Shown here: one piece after another, positions 32,763 through 41,746 of the stretch
Layout: the number at the start of each line of letters is the position of its first letter
Position numbering within the stretch: position 1 is the stretch's first letter
Source of the DNA: Emticicia sp. CRIBPO
Lineage (GTDB): Bacteria; Bacteroidota; Bacteroidia; Cytophagales; Spirosomataceae
Assembly: GCF_009905725.1 (NCBI RefSeq)
Contig: NZ_JAAAKV010000005.1
Location: forward strand, 186,001-250,000
Direction of reading: 5' to 3'
Length of the DNA: 64,000 bases
Made by a program: the position numbers and the translations under genes
Notes under the pieces: model-generated
Seen by the model: only the letters and a program-made list of their open reading frames with translations
Database searches by the model: none
Told to the model about the DNA's origin: nothing

Positions 32763-33536
32763 TTACTTTGGGGGGATCACCAGGCCCTGGCCGGGCACCC
32801 ACTTGTCGTATTCCATATAAAATGCTACCTGTTTAGCCATTTCTTTGCTGTGAAGTTTTTCGACGAGGTGTAATGCCCCGTCAATCCCGGCTGAAATCCC
32901 TGCAGTAGTAATTATTTTTCCGTTATCAACATACCGGGCATCAGACAATACCTTGGCTGTCGGAACAGCTTTTTTCAGGCTTTCGATGCTTTCGTGAAAA
33001 GTGGTTACCGTCAGATTGTCCAGTAAACCCGCCTTGCCGAAAATAAACGCCCCTGTACAAACTGAAAAGTAGTACTGAGTGGTCTTTTCGCGTGCTTTTA
33101 TCCAGGAAACGACCTCCGGATCATTGGATGCATTGCCGGAATTTCCTCCGAACACGGCTAAGATATCATACTCAGGGGCATCAGTGATGTCATAATCCGG
33201 GATGATTTTTAAAATGCCCTGTGATTTAATAGGTGTTCTGGTTTTGGAAACGGTAAAGATCTTCGCTCCTGAATAAGAAAAGACTTCCATCGGCCCGGCA
33301 AAGTCCAGAACCTCCACACCATCCTGCAGGTAGAAGCAAATGGTCATGGGTTTTTTATTTACCGCTGATTTTTTGATGAGGGTCATGTTACAATGGGGGC
33401 AAACACCCTCTTTCTCAAAAGTGAGTTTGTCGCAGGCGTTGTTACATGGCGGACAAACATAAATTTCTCCTTCTTCTTTCTGGGCCAGGCCAGGGAGAGA
33501 GATGAGGACAAGACAACATAAAAGGTACTTTTTCAT
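32763..33536 (-). CDS. Secreted DJ-1/PfpI protein with N-terminal metal-binding domain
   Basis: 257 residues. Signal peptide about 1-18, then a small four-cysteine module (YVCPPCNNACDKLTF, GVCPHCNM), like heavy-metal-binding domains, then a DJ-1/PfpI domain (about 65-245) with the nucleophile Cys in YFSVCTGAFIFGKAG. The fusion of an exported metal module to a DJ-1 fold is unusual. Last gene of the SRPBCC/PEP-mutase/GlxA operon; gap of 64 bases to GlxA. Possible protease/chaperone or hydratase activity is unknown. Confidence 0.82.
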   Translation of the reverse strand: MKKYLLCCLVLISLPGLAQKEEGEIYVCPPCNNACDKLTFEKEGVCPHCNMTLIKKSAVNKKPMTICFYLQDGVEVLDFAGPMEVFSYSGAKIFTVSKTRTPIKSQGILKIIPDYDITDAPEYDILAVFGGNSGNASNDPEVVSWIKAREKTTQYYFSVCTGAFIFGKAGLLDNLTVTTFHESIESLKKAVPTAKVLSDARYVDNGKIITTAGISAGIDGALHLVEKLHSKEMAKQVAFYMEYDKWVPGQGLVIPPK

Positions 33537-33600
33537 TCTTTGTTTTTCTTACAAAACTAACAGGGGAATAAATGACGCAAAAGGACATTTATAGTCGGAA

Positions 33601-34542
33601 TCAGGACAAATTACGAAGCTCTTTGGGTAGCTGCCCTTTGTGCTTTTTAAGCAGGCTGATCAGCTGATTGGTATTCCTGAAGCCACACTGCTGAGCTACT
33701 GAAGCTACCTTTTCATTTTGTTTGAGCAACTGAGAAGCTTTTTCCACCCTCAGGTTTTCAATGTATTCACCGATTGTAATCCCCGTTTTGGATTTGAATA
33801 GCCTGGTCAGATTACGCGGGCTCATGTTCACTTTTTCGGAAAGGTCTTCTATTGTGATTTTGGTGTGGAGATGATGAATGATCCAGTCCTGTACCTCATG
33901 CACCTGGTAATTGATGTGTTGCCGGAACTGCACAAAAACACTTTCCTGCGTATCTGCACTGTCTCTGCGGATGTAAACGACCAGTTCTTTGGCGAGTTTA
34001 TATGCAAAATTAGCCCCATGCCTTTCCTCCATAAGGAATAGTGCGAGGTCGATGCCCGTGGTGATGCCTGCCGAGGTAAAAATGTGACCGCTTTTAACGA
34101 AAAGACGGTTTTTCTGGACTTTCAAAGCCGGGAAATACTTTGGCAGGGCATCCAGGTATTTCCAGTGGGTGGTGCATTCGCGGCCATCCAGAATACCTGC
34201 TTTTGCCAGGGCATAAATACCGGTACAAACTGTGCAGATGGTGATTTGATTCTTATCAGCTTCATGAAGCCATTCAAAAAACACAGGGTCGAAACGGTGA
34301 TTCATGTCAATACTGAAGCCCGGAATAAAAAGAATGTCACCGGGCTGAAGTATGATGTCATAAAAAGGTGTGAGTTTCTGAGAGAAAAGCCCGGAGGAAA
34401 ACCGTTTTTCACTTTCGTCGGAAACATAAATGATTTGATAGGGAATGCCGTATTCACCCGACTCATAAAAGACCTGGAGAGGGCCGGCGAGGTCCAGGAT
34501 ATGGACGTCGTTTGAAAGATAGAAAATGACCCTGTTGCTCAC
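33601..34542 (-). CDS. GlxA-family AraC regulator with DJ-1/PfpI domain
   Basis: 313 residues: an N-terminal DJ-1/PfpI-like domain (about 5-180, FYLSNDVHILDLAGPLQVFY, VCTGIYALAKAGILDGRECT) and a C-terminal AraC double helix-turn-helix (about 210-313, IEDLSEKVNMSPRNLTRLFK, ASVAQQCGFRNTNQLISLLK). This is the GlxA type, which responds to amino-acid or glycine-betaine-like signals in other bacteria. Follows the PEP-mutase gene by 14 bases and precedes the other DJ-1 gene. Confidence 0.9.
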   Translation of the reverse strand: MSNRVIFYLSNDVHILDLAGPLQVFYESGEYGIPYQIIYVSDESEKRFSSGLFSQKLTPFYDIILQPGDILFIPGFSIDMNHRFDPVFFEWLHEADKNQITICTVCTGIYALAKAGILDGRECTTHWKYLDALPKYFPALKVQKNRLFVKSGHIFTSAGITTGIDLALFLMEERHGANFAYKLAKELVVYIRRDSADTQESVFVQFRQHINYQVHEVQDWIIHHLHTKITIEDLSEKVNMSPRNLTRLFKSKTGITIGEYIENLRVEKASQLLKQNEKVASVAQQCGFRNTNQLISLLKKHKGQLPKELRNLS

Positions 34543-34556
34543 TTTTAAGATAGAGA

Positions 34557-35408
34557 TCAGTAATTTTTGTTGACCAGGTTTCTTACATATTCCGTTGTCA
34601 CGTCGTTTTCGGTGATGACCGATAATCCGTTGTTTTCCCTGAGCTGCAAAGCCAGGTTTTTCATGGATTGTATAGCCACTTTCAGGAAAGAAGGCCCGAG
34701 ACTTACCCTGGCTACGCCCATTTCCTGGAGTTCGTTGAGTTCAGGAATGCCTTTGAAGGCAAGTACATTGAGGGGCATACCGAGGTTTGATACCAGTTTA
34801 CTGATGTGTACGGCATCTGTTATCAAAACAGGAAAGAAACAATCTCCCCCCGCTTCTTTGTAGGCCAGTCCGCGTTTTAAGGCTTCTTCATATTTTGCTT
34901 CGGGAGTTTCAAAAATCTTCCCGTTTAGATAGACGTCGGTGCGGGCATTGATAAAAAGAGGGACGTTCATTTCTGCCGCCACTTTTTTAACGAGCCTGAT
35001 CCTCCGGCATTGAATTTCGACAGGGTAAAGGCTTTTATTTTGTTTGTCGGTGTCTTCCAGATTGATGCCTACAACACCGGTTTCGATCACTGCCCGGATG
35101 TTTTCAGCCAGCCGTTCATCGGTTTCTGCATAACCACTTTCTATATCGGCAGTTACCGGGATATCAACACTTCCGGCGATTTTCTTCAGGATTTTCAATA
35201 AATCACCGAAGGGGATGTTCTCGCCGTCGTCGTATCCATTCGTAAAGGCAATGGAGGCACTGGCCGTAGCAATGGCAGGATAACCCAGACTTTCAAGCAA
35301 TTCTGCTCCCAGCGGTTCCCAGATATTGGGCAGTACCAGCAGTTTGCCCGAATGATGAAGTTTAAAAAGGTCTTCTGCTTTTTCTTTTTGTGTTTTGGTG
35401 TTGACCAT
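34557..35408 (-). CDS. Isocitrate lyase/PEP mutase family protein
   Basis: 283 residues with a TIM-barrel fold: LGYPAIATASASIAFTNGYD, VTADIESGYAE (the metal-binding DxE), GVVGINLEDTD and NARTDVYLNGK. These features fit the PEP mutase/isocitrate lyase superfamily (carboxyphosphonoenolpyruvate phosphonomutase-like), which cleaves or forms C-C or C-P bonds. The substrate is not defined. Second gene of a four-gene operon after SRPBCC (23-base gap). Confidence 0.88.
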   Translation of the reverse strand: MVNTKTQKEKAEDLFKLHHSGKLLVLPNIWEPLGAELLESLGYPAIATASASIAFTNGYDDGENIPFGDLLKILKKIAGSVDIPVTADIESGYAETDERLAENIRAVIETGVVGINLEDTDKQNKSLYPVEIQCRRIRLVKKVAAEMNVPLFINARTDVYLNGKIFETPEAKYEEALKRGLAYKEAGGDCFFPVLITDAVHISKLVSNLGMPLNVLAFKGIPELNELQEMGVARVSLGPSFLKVAIQSMKNLALQLRENNGLSVITENDVTTEYVRNLVNKNY

Positions 35409-35431
35409 GGCTCCGTTATTAAAAGATAAAA

Positions 35432-35890
35432 TTATTTGCCGCCTGCAAACTTGTCACCGATGAGGTTTAGTCTCAGGCCATGTTCGAGCCAGGCTTTCAG
35501 GCCATCCAGTACTGTGGTGAAACCGCCGGTGTTGTCTATGATGACACTGATGAGTTCTTCGCCTTCCTGTTTAAAACCATAACTTCTGATGATCACATAA
35601 GTAGTATCATCTTTCCTGTCGTTGAACTCAAATTCAACCGTGGTAGCCGGATCACCCCATTCTATCCTGATCAGCTGATTATCTACAATTTCTTTAACAG
35701 AAACCGGGGCGGAGGCTCCGTACATTTCCCATTCCCAGGTGACAGACTGCCCTGCGGTCAGCGAACCGCTGGATTTGGTAAACCAGAAATTGGTCGTAAC
35801 GGAAGGGTCAATGAAGGCATTGAAAACTTCGCTGGCTGGTTTTCTGATGAGCATCTGGCAGGTGATGACCGGACCCGTAATGTTTGTCAT
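35432..35890 (-). CDS. SRPBCC (START/AHSA1-like) protein
   Basis: 152 residues with the SRPBCC pattern: VITCQMLIRKPASEVFNAFI, DPSVTTNFWFTKSSGSL, VTWEWEMYG and FTTVLDGLKAWLEHGL. A hydrophobic-pocket fold related to Aha1 and polyketide cyclases. First gene of the operon with PEP-mutase, GlxA and DJ-1. Ligand unknown. Confidence 0.88.
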   Translation of the reverse strand: MTNITGPVITCQMLIRKPASEVFNAFIDPSVTTNFWFTKSSGSLTAGQSVTWEWEMYGASAPVSVKEIVDNQLIRIEWGDPATTVEFEFNDRKDDTTYVIIRSYGFKQEGEELISVIIDNTGGFTTVLDGLKAWLEHGLRLNLIGDKFAGGK

Positions 35891-36062
35891 GTTAAGGTAA
35901 GTTTGAATTTTATGCTGAAATTAATACGAAATGCGTACTGAAACAAACAGAGTTTTCCGACCAGGCATCTGAGCGATTGAAATATGAGGCGGAGCATCTT
36001 TACTGCCTGTTTTTTGCTTAATTTGCATAAACAAACTCTAAACTATATTTAAGCCGCTTATT

Positions 36063-37799
36063 ATGAAAATCAGGCAATACGTTTTACTTCTCAGTTTCTC
36101 ATTTATTCTTGCTTTTACGTCTCATGGACAGGTTACGCCTTTTGAAAAAGATACCGACCAGACGGCTACCTACGCTGAAACGATAGCGTTTTACCAGGGA
36201 CTTGCGAAAAAATACCCGCAATGGTTTAAACTTACGGCTACTGGAGATACCGATGCAGGAGTTCCGTTGCATGTAGGTGTGTTGTCATTTGATAACACCT
36301 TCAGTCCGGAACTGGCCCGGCAGAAGAAAAAGCTGGTGTTTTTTGTTAACAATGCCATCCACCCGGGCGAACCGGAAGGCGTGGATGCGACGATGATGCT
36401 GATCCGGGATTTCCTGATCAGGCCTGAGAAACGGGATATCCTGAAAAATACAGTACTTGTTTTTATTCCTTTTTATAACATCGACGGCGGATGGAACAGG
36501 GGACGTATCAGCCGGATCAATCAGAACGGGCCGGCGGCCTATGGTTTCAGAGGAAATGCAAAAAACCTGGACCTGAACAGGGATTTTATCAAGGCAGACA
36601 GTAAAAATGCCCGGACATTCAACCAGGTGTATGCCCGGTGGCTGCCGCATATTTTTATGGATAATCATACGTCTAACGGAGCAGATTACCAATACACCAT
36701 GACGCTCATTGCCACGCAGAAAGATAAACTCAACCAACATTTGTCGGAATATCTGCAAACCACCCTGATGCCGAAACTGAAGACTGAAATGAAATTCAGG
36801 ACCTGGGACCTCAGTCCCTATGTCAATTTTGAAGAGAAAGTGGAGGGCGGTTTAATGGCCTTCCCGGATTTACCGAGATACTCTTCGGGGTATGCTGCTT
36901 TGCATAATGCCATTGGTTTTATTCCTGAAACCCACATGCTGAAGCCTTTCCCGATGCGGGTAAGGGCCACCTATGACCTTATGGAAAGTATGCTGAAAAT
37001 AACCAACGCTGATCACCAGAAAATATTGGAGGCTTATGCTAAGGCAGTGAAGGACGTGGAGACAAAAACACAGTTTGATCTCAGTTGGAAACTGGATATG
37101 TCCAGAAAAGACAGTATCTCTTTCAAAGGATTTGAGTCTGGGTATAAACCGAGTGAAGTCAGCGGACTGCCCCGTTTGTATTACGACCGCAGTAAGCCTT
37201 ATGAACGGATTATTCCTTATTATCCTCATTATATAGCGACCCAAAGCATTACCAAACCAAAATATTATGTGGTTCCGAAAGCGTATGAAGCTGTGATCGA
37301 AAGATTGCAATGGAATGGAGTGAAGATGACACCTCTGGCTAAAGACACCTTGCTGGAAGCTGAGTATTATATTATTGCCGATTATAAATCGAGCCCGACG
37401 CCTTACGAAGGACACCATCTGAACAGGGATGTAAAACTGGAGGTAAAGTCATTCAAAAGGAAATATTACAAAGGAGATTTTCTGATTCCGACCAGTCAAC
37501 CGGCAGCCCGTTATATCATTGAAACACTGGAGCCACAGGCACCGGACTCGTTTTTTGCCTGGAATTTCTTTGACGGGGTATTGAACCAGAAAGAGTATTT
37601 TTCGGCTTATGTGTTTGAAGACGCTGCTGCAGAACTCCTGAAAAAGAACCCGGAGCTGAAGAAAAAACTGGAAGAAAAAAGAGCAGCTGAGCCCGCTTTC
37701 GCGGCTTCCGCTTCAGCCCAGCTTGATTTTGTATACAGAAATTCGGAGTACTATGAGCCTTCTCACAAGTTATATCCTGTGGCCAGAATTATGAAGTGA
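36063..37799 (+). CDS. Secreted M14-family zinc carboxypeptidase
   Basis: 578 residues, signal peptide about 1-23. The zinc site is H100-P-G-E103 in NNAIHPGEPEG, and the third ligand His lies in FMDNHTSNGADYQY; NLDLNRDF supplies the conserved Arg region. A late Glu in GFIPETHML may be the general base. Residues after about 340 form an extra beta-rich domain typical of Bacteroidota M14 proteins. It cleaves C-terminal residues or cell-wall peptides in the periplasm. Ends in a hairpin shared with the convergent hydrolase. Confidence 0.88.
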   Translation: MKIRQYVLLLSFSFILAFTSHGQVTPFEKDTDQTATYAETIAFYQGLAKKYPQWFKLTATGDTDAGVPLHVGVLSFDNTFSPELARQKKKLVFFVNNAIHPGEPEGVDATMMLIRDFLIRPEKRDILKNTVLVFIPFYNIDGGWNRGRISRINQNGPAAYGFRGNAKNLDLNRDFIKADSKNARTFNQVYARWLPHIFMDNHTSNGADYQYTMTLIATQKDKLNQHLSEYLQTTLMPKLKTEMKFRTWDLSPYVNFEEKVEGGLMAFPDLPRYSSGYAALHNAIGFIPETHMLKPFPMRVRATYDLMESMLKITNADHQKILEAYAKAVKDVETKTQFDLSWKLDMSRKDSISFKGFESGYKPSEVSGLPRLYYDRSKPYERIIPYYPHYIATQSITKPKYYVVPKAYEAVIERLQWNGVKMTPLAKDTLLEAEYYIIADYKSSPTPYEGHHLNRDVKLEVKSFKRKYYKGDFLIPTSQPAARYIIETLEPQAPDSFFAWNFFDGVLNQKEYFSAYVFEDAAAELLKKNPELKKKLEEKRAAEPAFAASASAQLDFVYRNSEYYEPSHKLYPVARIMK

Positions 37800-37823
37800 G
37801 TTATCCGAAGATAACTCACTTCA
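37792..37823. terminator. Perfect hairpin holding both stop codons of convergent genes
   Basis: A 14-bp perfect inverted repeat (37792-37805 with 37810-37823, loop CGAA) includes the TGA of the M14 gene (37797-37799) and the stop of the minus-strand hydrolase (37816-37818). No U-run follows, so it may be an mRNA end-protecting hairpin or a Rho-dependent stop. Confidence 0.65.
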
Positions 37824-38754
37824 TCTTAAGCCATCCGGCAACGCCGTCCAGGAAGACTTCCTGCTGATCAACAAAAAAGTAATGAGAGGCTTTGTCTACA
37901 TACCGGAGGTTATTCGGTCCTAACAAGGTTTGGAGCTTATTGATTTGAGTAGCTGAAAAAATGGCGTCCTGTTTGCCGTAAAGGGCATATATTTTTACAT
38001 TCTTTTGTTTCAATGATTTCAATTCGGGACTGACCTCCGTGTTTTTCCGCGGTTCGTTCTGATAGAAAAGAGCCGGAGCATTTTTATTCCGGACGTCGTT
38101 TTTATAAAAGGCACTTGCATAGTAATCAGCCCATCTCTTTTTTGCATCTGCTGTAGGGTCTGCCACTTTAAAGAACCCGTTTTCAGAACCCTGGTCGAAG
38201 CAGGCTTTCCGGTATTCTGCAGTATTTTTATCCATGGCTCTTATTTCGGCCACTTTTTTTAGTCTTTCAGCATCTCCTTTCTCTGTATAAATTTTTGTAA
38301 CAGAATCCAGGATGTGGTCATAGGTTTCCTGTTGAGAAATCAGGGCACTGGTCAGGATCAGGGCATTGATTTTATCAGGATACCTGGCAGCAAACTGAGT
38401 TGCTACGAGTCCTCCGAAGCTGAAACCGATCAGACCGGCTTTTTTGAGACCATATTGTTTGTAAATGCCGTTCAAATCATGAAACGCTTCCTGGTAAGTG
38501 ATTTTTGCATCGGGATCCGGAGAACGGCCTTCGCCACGCCTGTCGTACAGGACGACGTAAAGTCCTTTGTCAGCCAGTTGCTGAGCGGCAGTGGCTTCAA
38601 ACATGATGGCGTTTCCGCTGGGTCCTCCATGAATAAAAATGACTGCGGGATGGTTTTTATTTCCAAAGGCCTTGGAATAAAGGGTTTGTGAAGAGGTGTT
38701 TAAAAAAGAAACGGATAAAAAACCTGTCAAAAGTAAGCGGAGAACAAAACGCAT
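37816..38754 (-). CDS. Secreted alpha/beta hydrolase, proline-iminopeptidase-like
   Basis: 312 residues with a signal peptide. HGGPSGNAIMF is the oxyanion loop as in proline iminopeptidases, YDRRGEGRSPD follows, and the nucleophile elbow is GFSFGG with Ser about 112. A late His lies in KASHYFFVD. Probably a peptidase or esterase. Its 3' end is in a hairpin shared with the M14 gene. Confidence 0.85.
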   Translation of the reverse strand: MRFVLRLLLTGFLSVSFLNTSSQTLYSKAFGNKNHPAVIFIHGGPSGNAIMFEATAAQQLADKGLYVVLYDRRGEGRSPDPDAKITYQEAFHDLNGIYKQYGLKKAGLIGFSFGGLVATQFAARYPDKINALILTSALISQQETYDHILDSVTKIYTEKGDAERLKKVAEIRAMDKNTAEYRKACFDQGSENGFFKVADPTADAKKRWADYYASAFYKNDVRNKNAPALFYQNEPRKNTEVSPELKSLKQKNVKIYALYGKQDAIFSATQINKLQTLLGPNNLRYVDKASHYFFVDQQEVFLDGVAGWLKMK

Positions 38755-38843
38755 GGGTTGATGATTTATAAATGGTGGTGAAGACGATACTATCTGCCGT
38801 TACAAAAGTATAATACAAAGAGTGTTTTTCATGTGACTGTGTA

Positions 38844-38874
38844 TAAAAAAGCCACAGAACAGAATCCTGCGGCT
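38844..38874 (-). terminator. Terminator of the surface-protein operon
   Basis: On the minus strand an 8-bp stem with one G-U pair (38850-38857 with 38867-38874, loop of 9) is followed by a T-run. It lies 30 bases after the beta-helix gene stop. Confidence 0.78.
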
Positions 38875-38903
38875 TTCAATGCAATCATACATTTACTAAA
38901 CTT

Positions 38904-40451
38904 TCAATTTCCACCGGTACCTTTTGTACCCAGGGGCAAGACCACCGGAGGCACGGAAAGAGAAGTGCCATTATTCGACTGATCAGCCCCGATGTCGGTA
39001 TTTCCGCTTCTGGGCCCTCCGTCATAATCTTTTTCGAGTAAACTGCCCAGGGCTTTGCCTTTGCCGATACAAGGACTGTCGCCTGACAGGTGGTGCTGGC
39101 TGTTTAACCTGGGGTCTGCGTTCGTACTGGTGCCGTCCATTTTTGACTTTGTTTTCCAGTTCGCAAAACCGTCAAACTCCTCATAGTCATCTTCATTTTT
39201 ATCAATCCGGAAAGTCATACTGCCGTTGCGGTAATAGAAATTGTTCCCGATTTCATTGTTGCCGTCCGGAGCAATTCTCAAACGGGCCATATTCCCTTGT
39301 GCGGAGCCAGCCTGGATAAAAATATTGTTAGACACCTTCAGGTCTTTGCATTTGGGATGTTTGTCGCCTGCGGGAGCACCATATATTTCTCCCCTTGAAA
39401 TCATCAGAGCGGAGCTGCCGTCGTCGCTGGCGGCATTGACAATGGTGTTGTTATACACCTGGGCTCCTATCGCTGCATACAGCCCGATACCTTCCCGTTT
39501 TACATTCACGACGATATTATTACGAATAATGATGTTGATGCTTTCATAATAGTTGGGATTCGTAGTGGTATTGAACCACTCGGCGTCCGTGTCAAGATAT
39601 CCGGCCACCAGTCCGCCTTCGCCACAGTTCATGATCAGGTTTTGCTCAAAAACACAATCCTTCGCTCCGCCTTTGGCATACAAGGCATTGGTGGCGATAT
39701 CGTGAAAGTAGCAGTTTCTGACGATCATCTTGTCTGCGTTGACATTGTCAATTCCTTCTGCATTCTGAGCTTCTTTGTTCGCAATACCCACACCTGATCT
39801 GTAGATCTCGCAATTGAGTATCTGGATGTCTTTGCATCCCGGTGTTATCTTGATACAGTCTCGACCGGTGTCATGGATTTTACAATTCATGATTTTTACG
39901 TTGGAGATGCCTTTTCTGTCAGCAAAAGGCACACTTCTGTCATCGTCCCAGTTACTTTCCAGTTTAATGCCGTAGTAATATCCGCCGATGATTTCGAGGT
40001 TTTCGAGGGTGATGTTGGAAGTTCCCGGTTCACGAAACCACAGACAGCTGGAAACGTCCTCCACATCAGTCCCGGCTTTGATGACGGCCCATTCTCCCGG
40101 ATAAGAATGCATATAAATGTTCGAAGTCCTGAATTTGATTTCTTTACTTTCATAGGTGCCGCCTCTTAAAATGATCTCGATGCTTTTAGCCGGATCGGCA
40201 TTATTGGCGGCTGCCTGTATGGTTTTGAAAGGTTTGCTTTCGCTGCCATCATTGGTGTCGCTGCCTGAGGGCGAGACGTATACTTTTCCGCTTAGCGTGC
40301 CTCCGGTTCCTTCTCCATCACAATCGGGTGGGGCTTCGGGGCAGCCACAGGCGGTCGGGTCGTCCGAACATTCTTCAGATTCCACCTCATTTTTCTGGCA
40401 GGATGAAAAGGTCATCCATAAAATGAACAAAAAGTATGATAGGTTTTTCAT
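38904..40451 (-). CDS. Right-handed beta-helix lipoprotein (choice-of-anchor-Q-like)
   Basis: 515 residues. Lipobox SSC at about 16-18 indicates a lipid anchor. A Cys-rich stretch follows, then a right-handed parallel beta-helix from about 70 to 480: KTIQAAANNADPAKSIEIIL, NIKIMNCKIHDTGRDCIKI-like repeats, NLIMNCGEGGLVAGYL. The end (DIGADQSNN) matches the choice-of-anchor Q C-terminus. Such folds bind or cut polysaccharides, but no lyase residues are certain. Last gene of the eight-gene set; 2 bases after the previous gene. Confidence 0.83.
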   Translation of the reverse strand: MKNLSYFLFILWMTFSSCQKNEVESEECSDDPTACGCPEAPPDCDGEGTGGTLSGKVYVSPSGSDTNDGSESKPFKTIQAAANNADPAKSIEIILRGGTYESKEIKFRTSNIYMHSYPGEWAVIKAGTDVEDVSSCLWFREPGTSNITLENLEIIGGYYYGIKLESNWDDDRSVPFADRKGISNVKIMNCKIHDTGRDCIKITPGCKDIQILNCEIYRSGVGIANKEAQNAEGIDNVNADKMIVRNCYFHDIATNALYAKGGAKDCVFEQNLIMNCGEGGLVAGYLDTDAEWFNTTTNPNYYESINIIIRNNIVVNVKREGIGLYAAIGAQVYNNTIVNAASDDGSSALMISRGEIYGAPAGDKHPKCKDLKVSNNIFIQAGSAQGNMARLRIAPDGNNEIGNNFYYRNGSMTFRIDKNEDDYEEFDGFANWKTKSKMDGTSTNADPRLNSQHHLSGDSPCIGKGKALGSLLEKDYDGGPRSGNTDIGADQSNNGTSLSVPPVVLPLGTKGTGGN

Positions 40452-40453
40452 GG

Positions 40454-41128
40454 CTATTGTTGTCTGAGATAAGTGTATGCTTCTTCTACCCGTGTTGGTT
40501 TTGTGAACAGGTCTTTTGCGTAAACCATATTCCCGATCATCAGTTTTTCGGTAATAAAGACACCAAAAAACGTTGCTTTAAAGGAGGCTCCGAAATGCCC
40601 GTCAACTCCGTTAACGACAGATCCGTTCAACTGGTAAGTGATGCTTCCGCCATCTGTCACGCCGTTACCCTGGTTTTTCCGGAACTGGAGAGACTTCGCC
40701 TGTTTGGAAAAGGTCAGGTCCCACTGCTTTTCATTCAGCCATTTTGAATCGTCGAGGTCTTTGGGAGTTGAAGCAGCCTTGTCCAGTTGTTTGATGGTCC
40801 AGTGGTCATGGTTGATGTTGCTGACTTCTTTAAGCTGATTGCCGTTAAAGGTCAGGTGGGTTTTGATGCCGTTCGAAGTGAAGGTGATGATAATACCTCC
40901 CTGTTCGGCCACTTCCCATTTGCCGATGTATTTTCCGGAAATATCCTCCCAGACAAAATTATTCTGGTCATCAAGGCTCAGGGCAAACACCCTGTTGACG
41001 GTTTCAGCTTTGTAAGTGATTTTGCCTCCCCATACCGTATTTTTGTAAGAGGCTGCGGGGTCATCGTCTTTCTGTGCACATCCTGCCAGAAAATACAGCA
41101 GGCTGAGCAGGATAAAATAAGTTCTCAT
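40454..41128 (-). CDS. Lipoprotein, lipocalin-like beta-rich, unknown
   Basis: 224 residues. Lipobox LAGC (Cys about 17), then an acidic linker and beta-strand-rich body with WGGKITYKAETVNRVFALSL and a KIGKWEVAEQGG-like turn, where repeated Trp-containing strands recall lipocalin-like domains. Function unknown. Its start overlaps the upstream gene end by 4 bases, so translation is coupled. Confidence 0.75.
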   Translation of the reverse strand: MRTYFILLSLLYFLAGCAQKDDDPAASYKNTVWGGKITYKAETVNRVFALSLDDQNNFVWEDISGKYIGKWEVAEQGGIIITFTSNGIKTHLTFNGNQLKEVSNINHDHWTIKQLDKAASTPKDLDDSKWLNEKQWDLTFSKQAKSLQFRKNQGNGVTDGGSITYQLNGSVVNGVDGHFGASFKATFFGVFITEKLMIGNMVYAKDLFTKPTRVEEAYTYLRQQ

Positions 41129-41736
41129 TTTGTTTTTCTTTTTAACGTTAATTGTACTTTTTTATCATGCCTCGGGTCAAGACTGTCGTAGTGGCTGTAT
41201 CCGGAGGCCGTGTTGTAACCAAAACTGAGTGTGATCGTCAGAACATCGCCCTCCCAATGTCCCGCCGAACCTCCAAGCAGTGTGAAATTTGGCAGAATCC
41301 TCTTTTTTTCATCTTCGGGTCTGAAATGAAAACTGAAATCATGGAAATCTTCTTTGCTTACGGATCCGTAGATTTCGTAGTTTTCCTGTCCGAGTCGGCT
41401 GATGACAGTCGCATTTCCGTCAAAACCCCTTTTATCTTTTGAACGGATGCCCTTGCGGTTTTTCCATTTTCTGCCTGCCTTTTTCTCCCGTTCTTCTTTG
41501 CTTACGGGTTCATAGATTTCCAGACGGATGGTTTTGGATATATTGTCCGGGTCTTTAAAAGAGCCTTCCCAGGTATCTACCAGCAGAGGGGCGTTTTCAT
41601 CATCGTTGTATGCCCACGGTCTGTCTCTAAGGTCAGACCAGTAGCTGTAGGCGTATTGGCATTTGTAAATTCCCCAGCTGATGCCGATTCCTATCACCAG
41701 GAATAGCAGACATCCTTTTGCTTTTTTAGCATCCAT
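41125..41736 (-). CDS. Membrane-anchored unknown protein of the surface operon
   Basis: 203 residues. An N-terminal hydrophobic helix (about 9-23) anchors it; the rest is a beta-rich extracytoplasmic domain (WEGSFKDPDNISKTIRLEIY, DGNATVISRLGQENYEIYG, GHWEGDVLTITLSFGY). No family recognised. It lies 10 bases after the beta-trefoil-like gene and overlaps the next by 4. Confidence 0.75.
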   Translation of the reverse strand: MDAKKAKGCLLFLVIGIGISWGIYKCQYAYSYWSDLRDRPWAYNDDENAPLLVDTWEGSFKDPDNISKTIRLEIYEPVSKEEREKKAGRKWKNRKGIRSKDKRGFDGNATVISRLGQENYEIYGSVSKEDFHDFSFHFRPEDEKKRILPNFTLLGGSAGHWEGDVLTITLSFGYNTASGYSHYDSLDPRHDKKVQLTLKRKTK

Positions 41737-41746
41737 GAGATAGTAT

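Noticed and set aside
36285-37418. Long minus-strand frames inside the M14 gene
   Set aside because: Shadows of the plus-strand gene; they lack family patterns while the M14 frame has zinc motifs.
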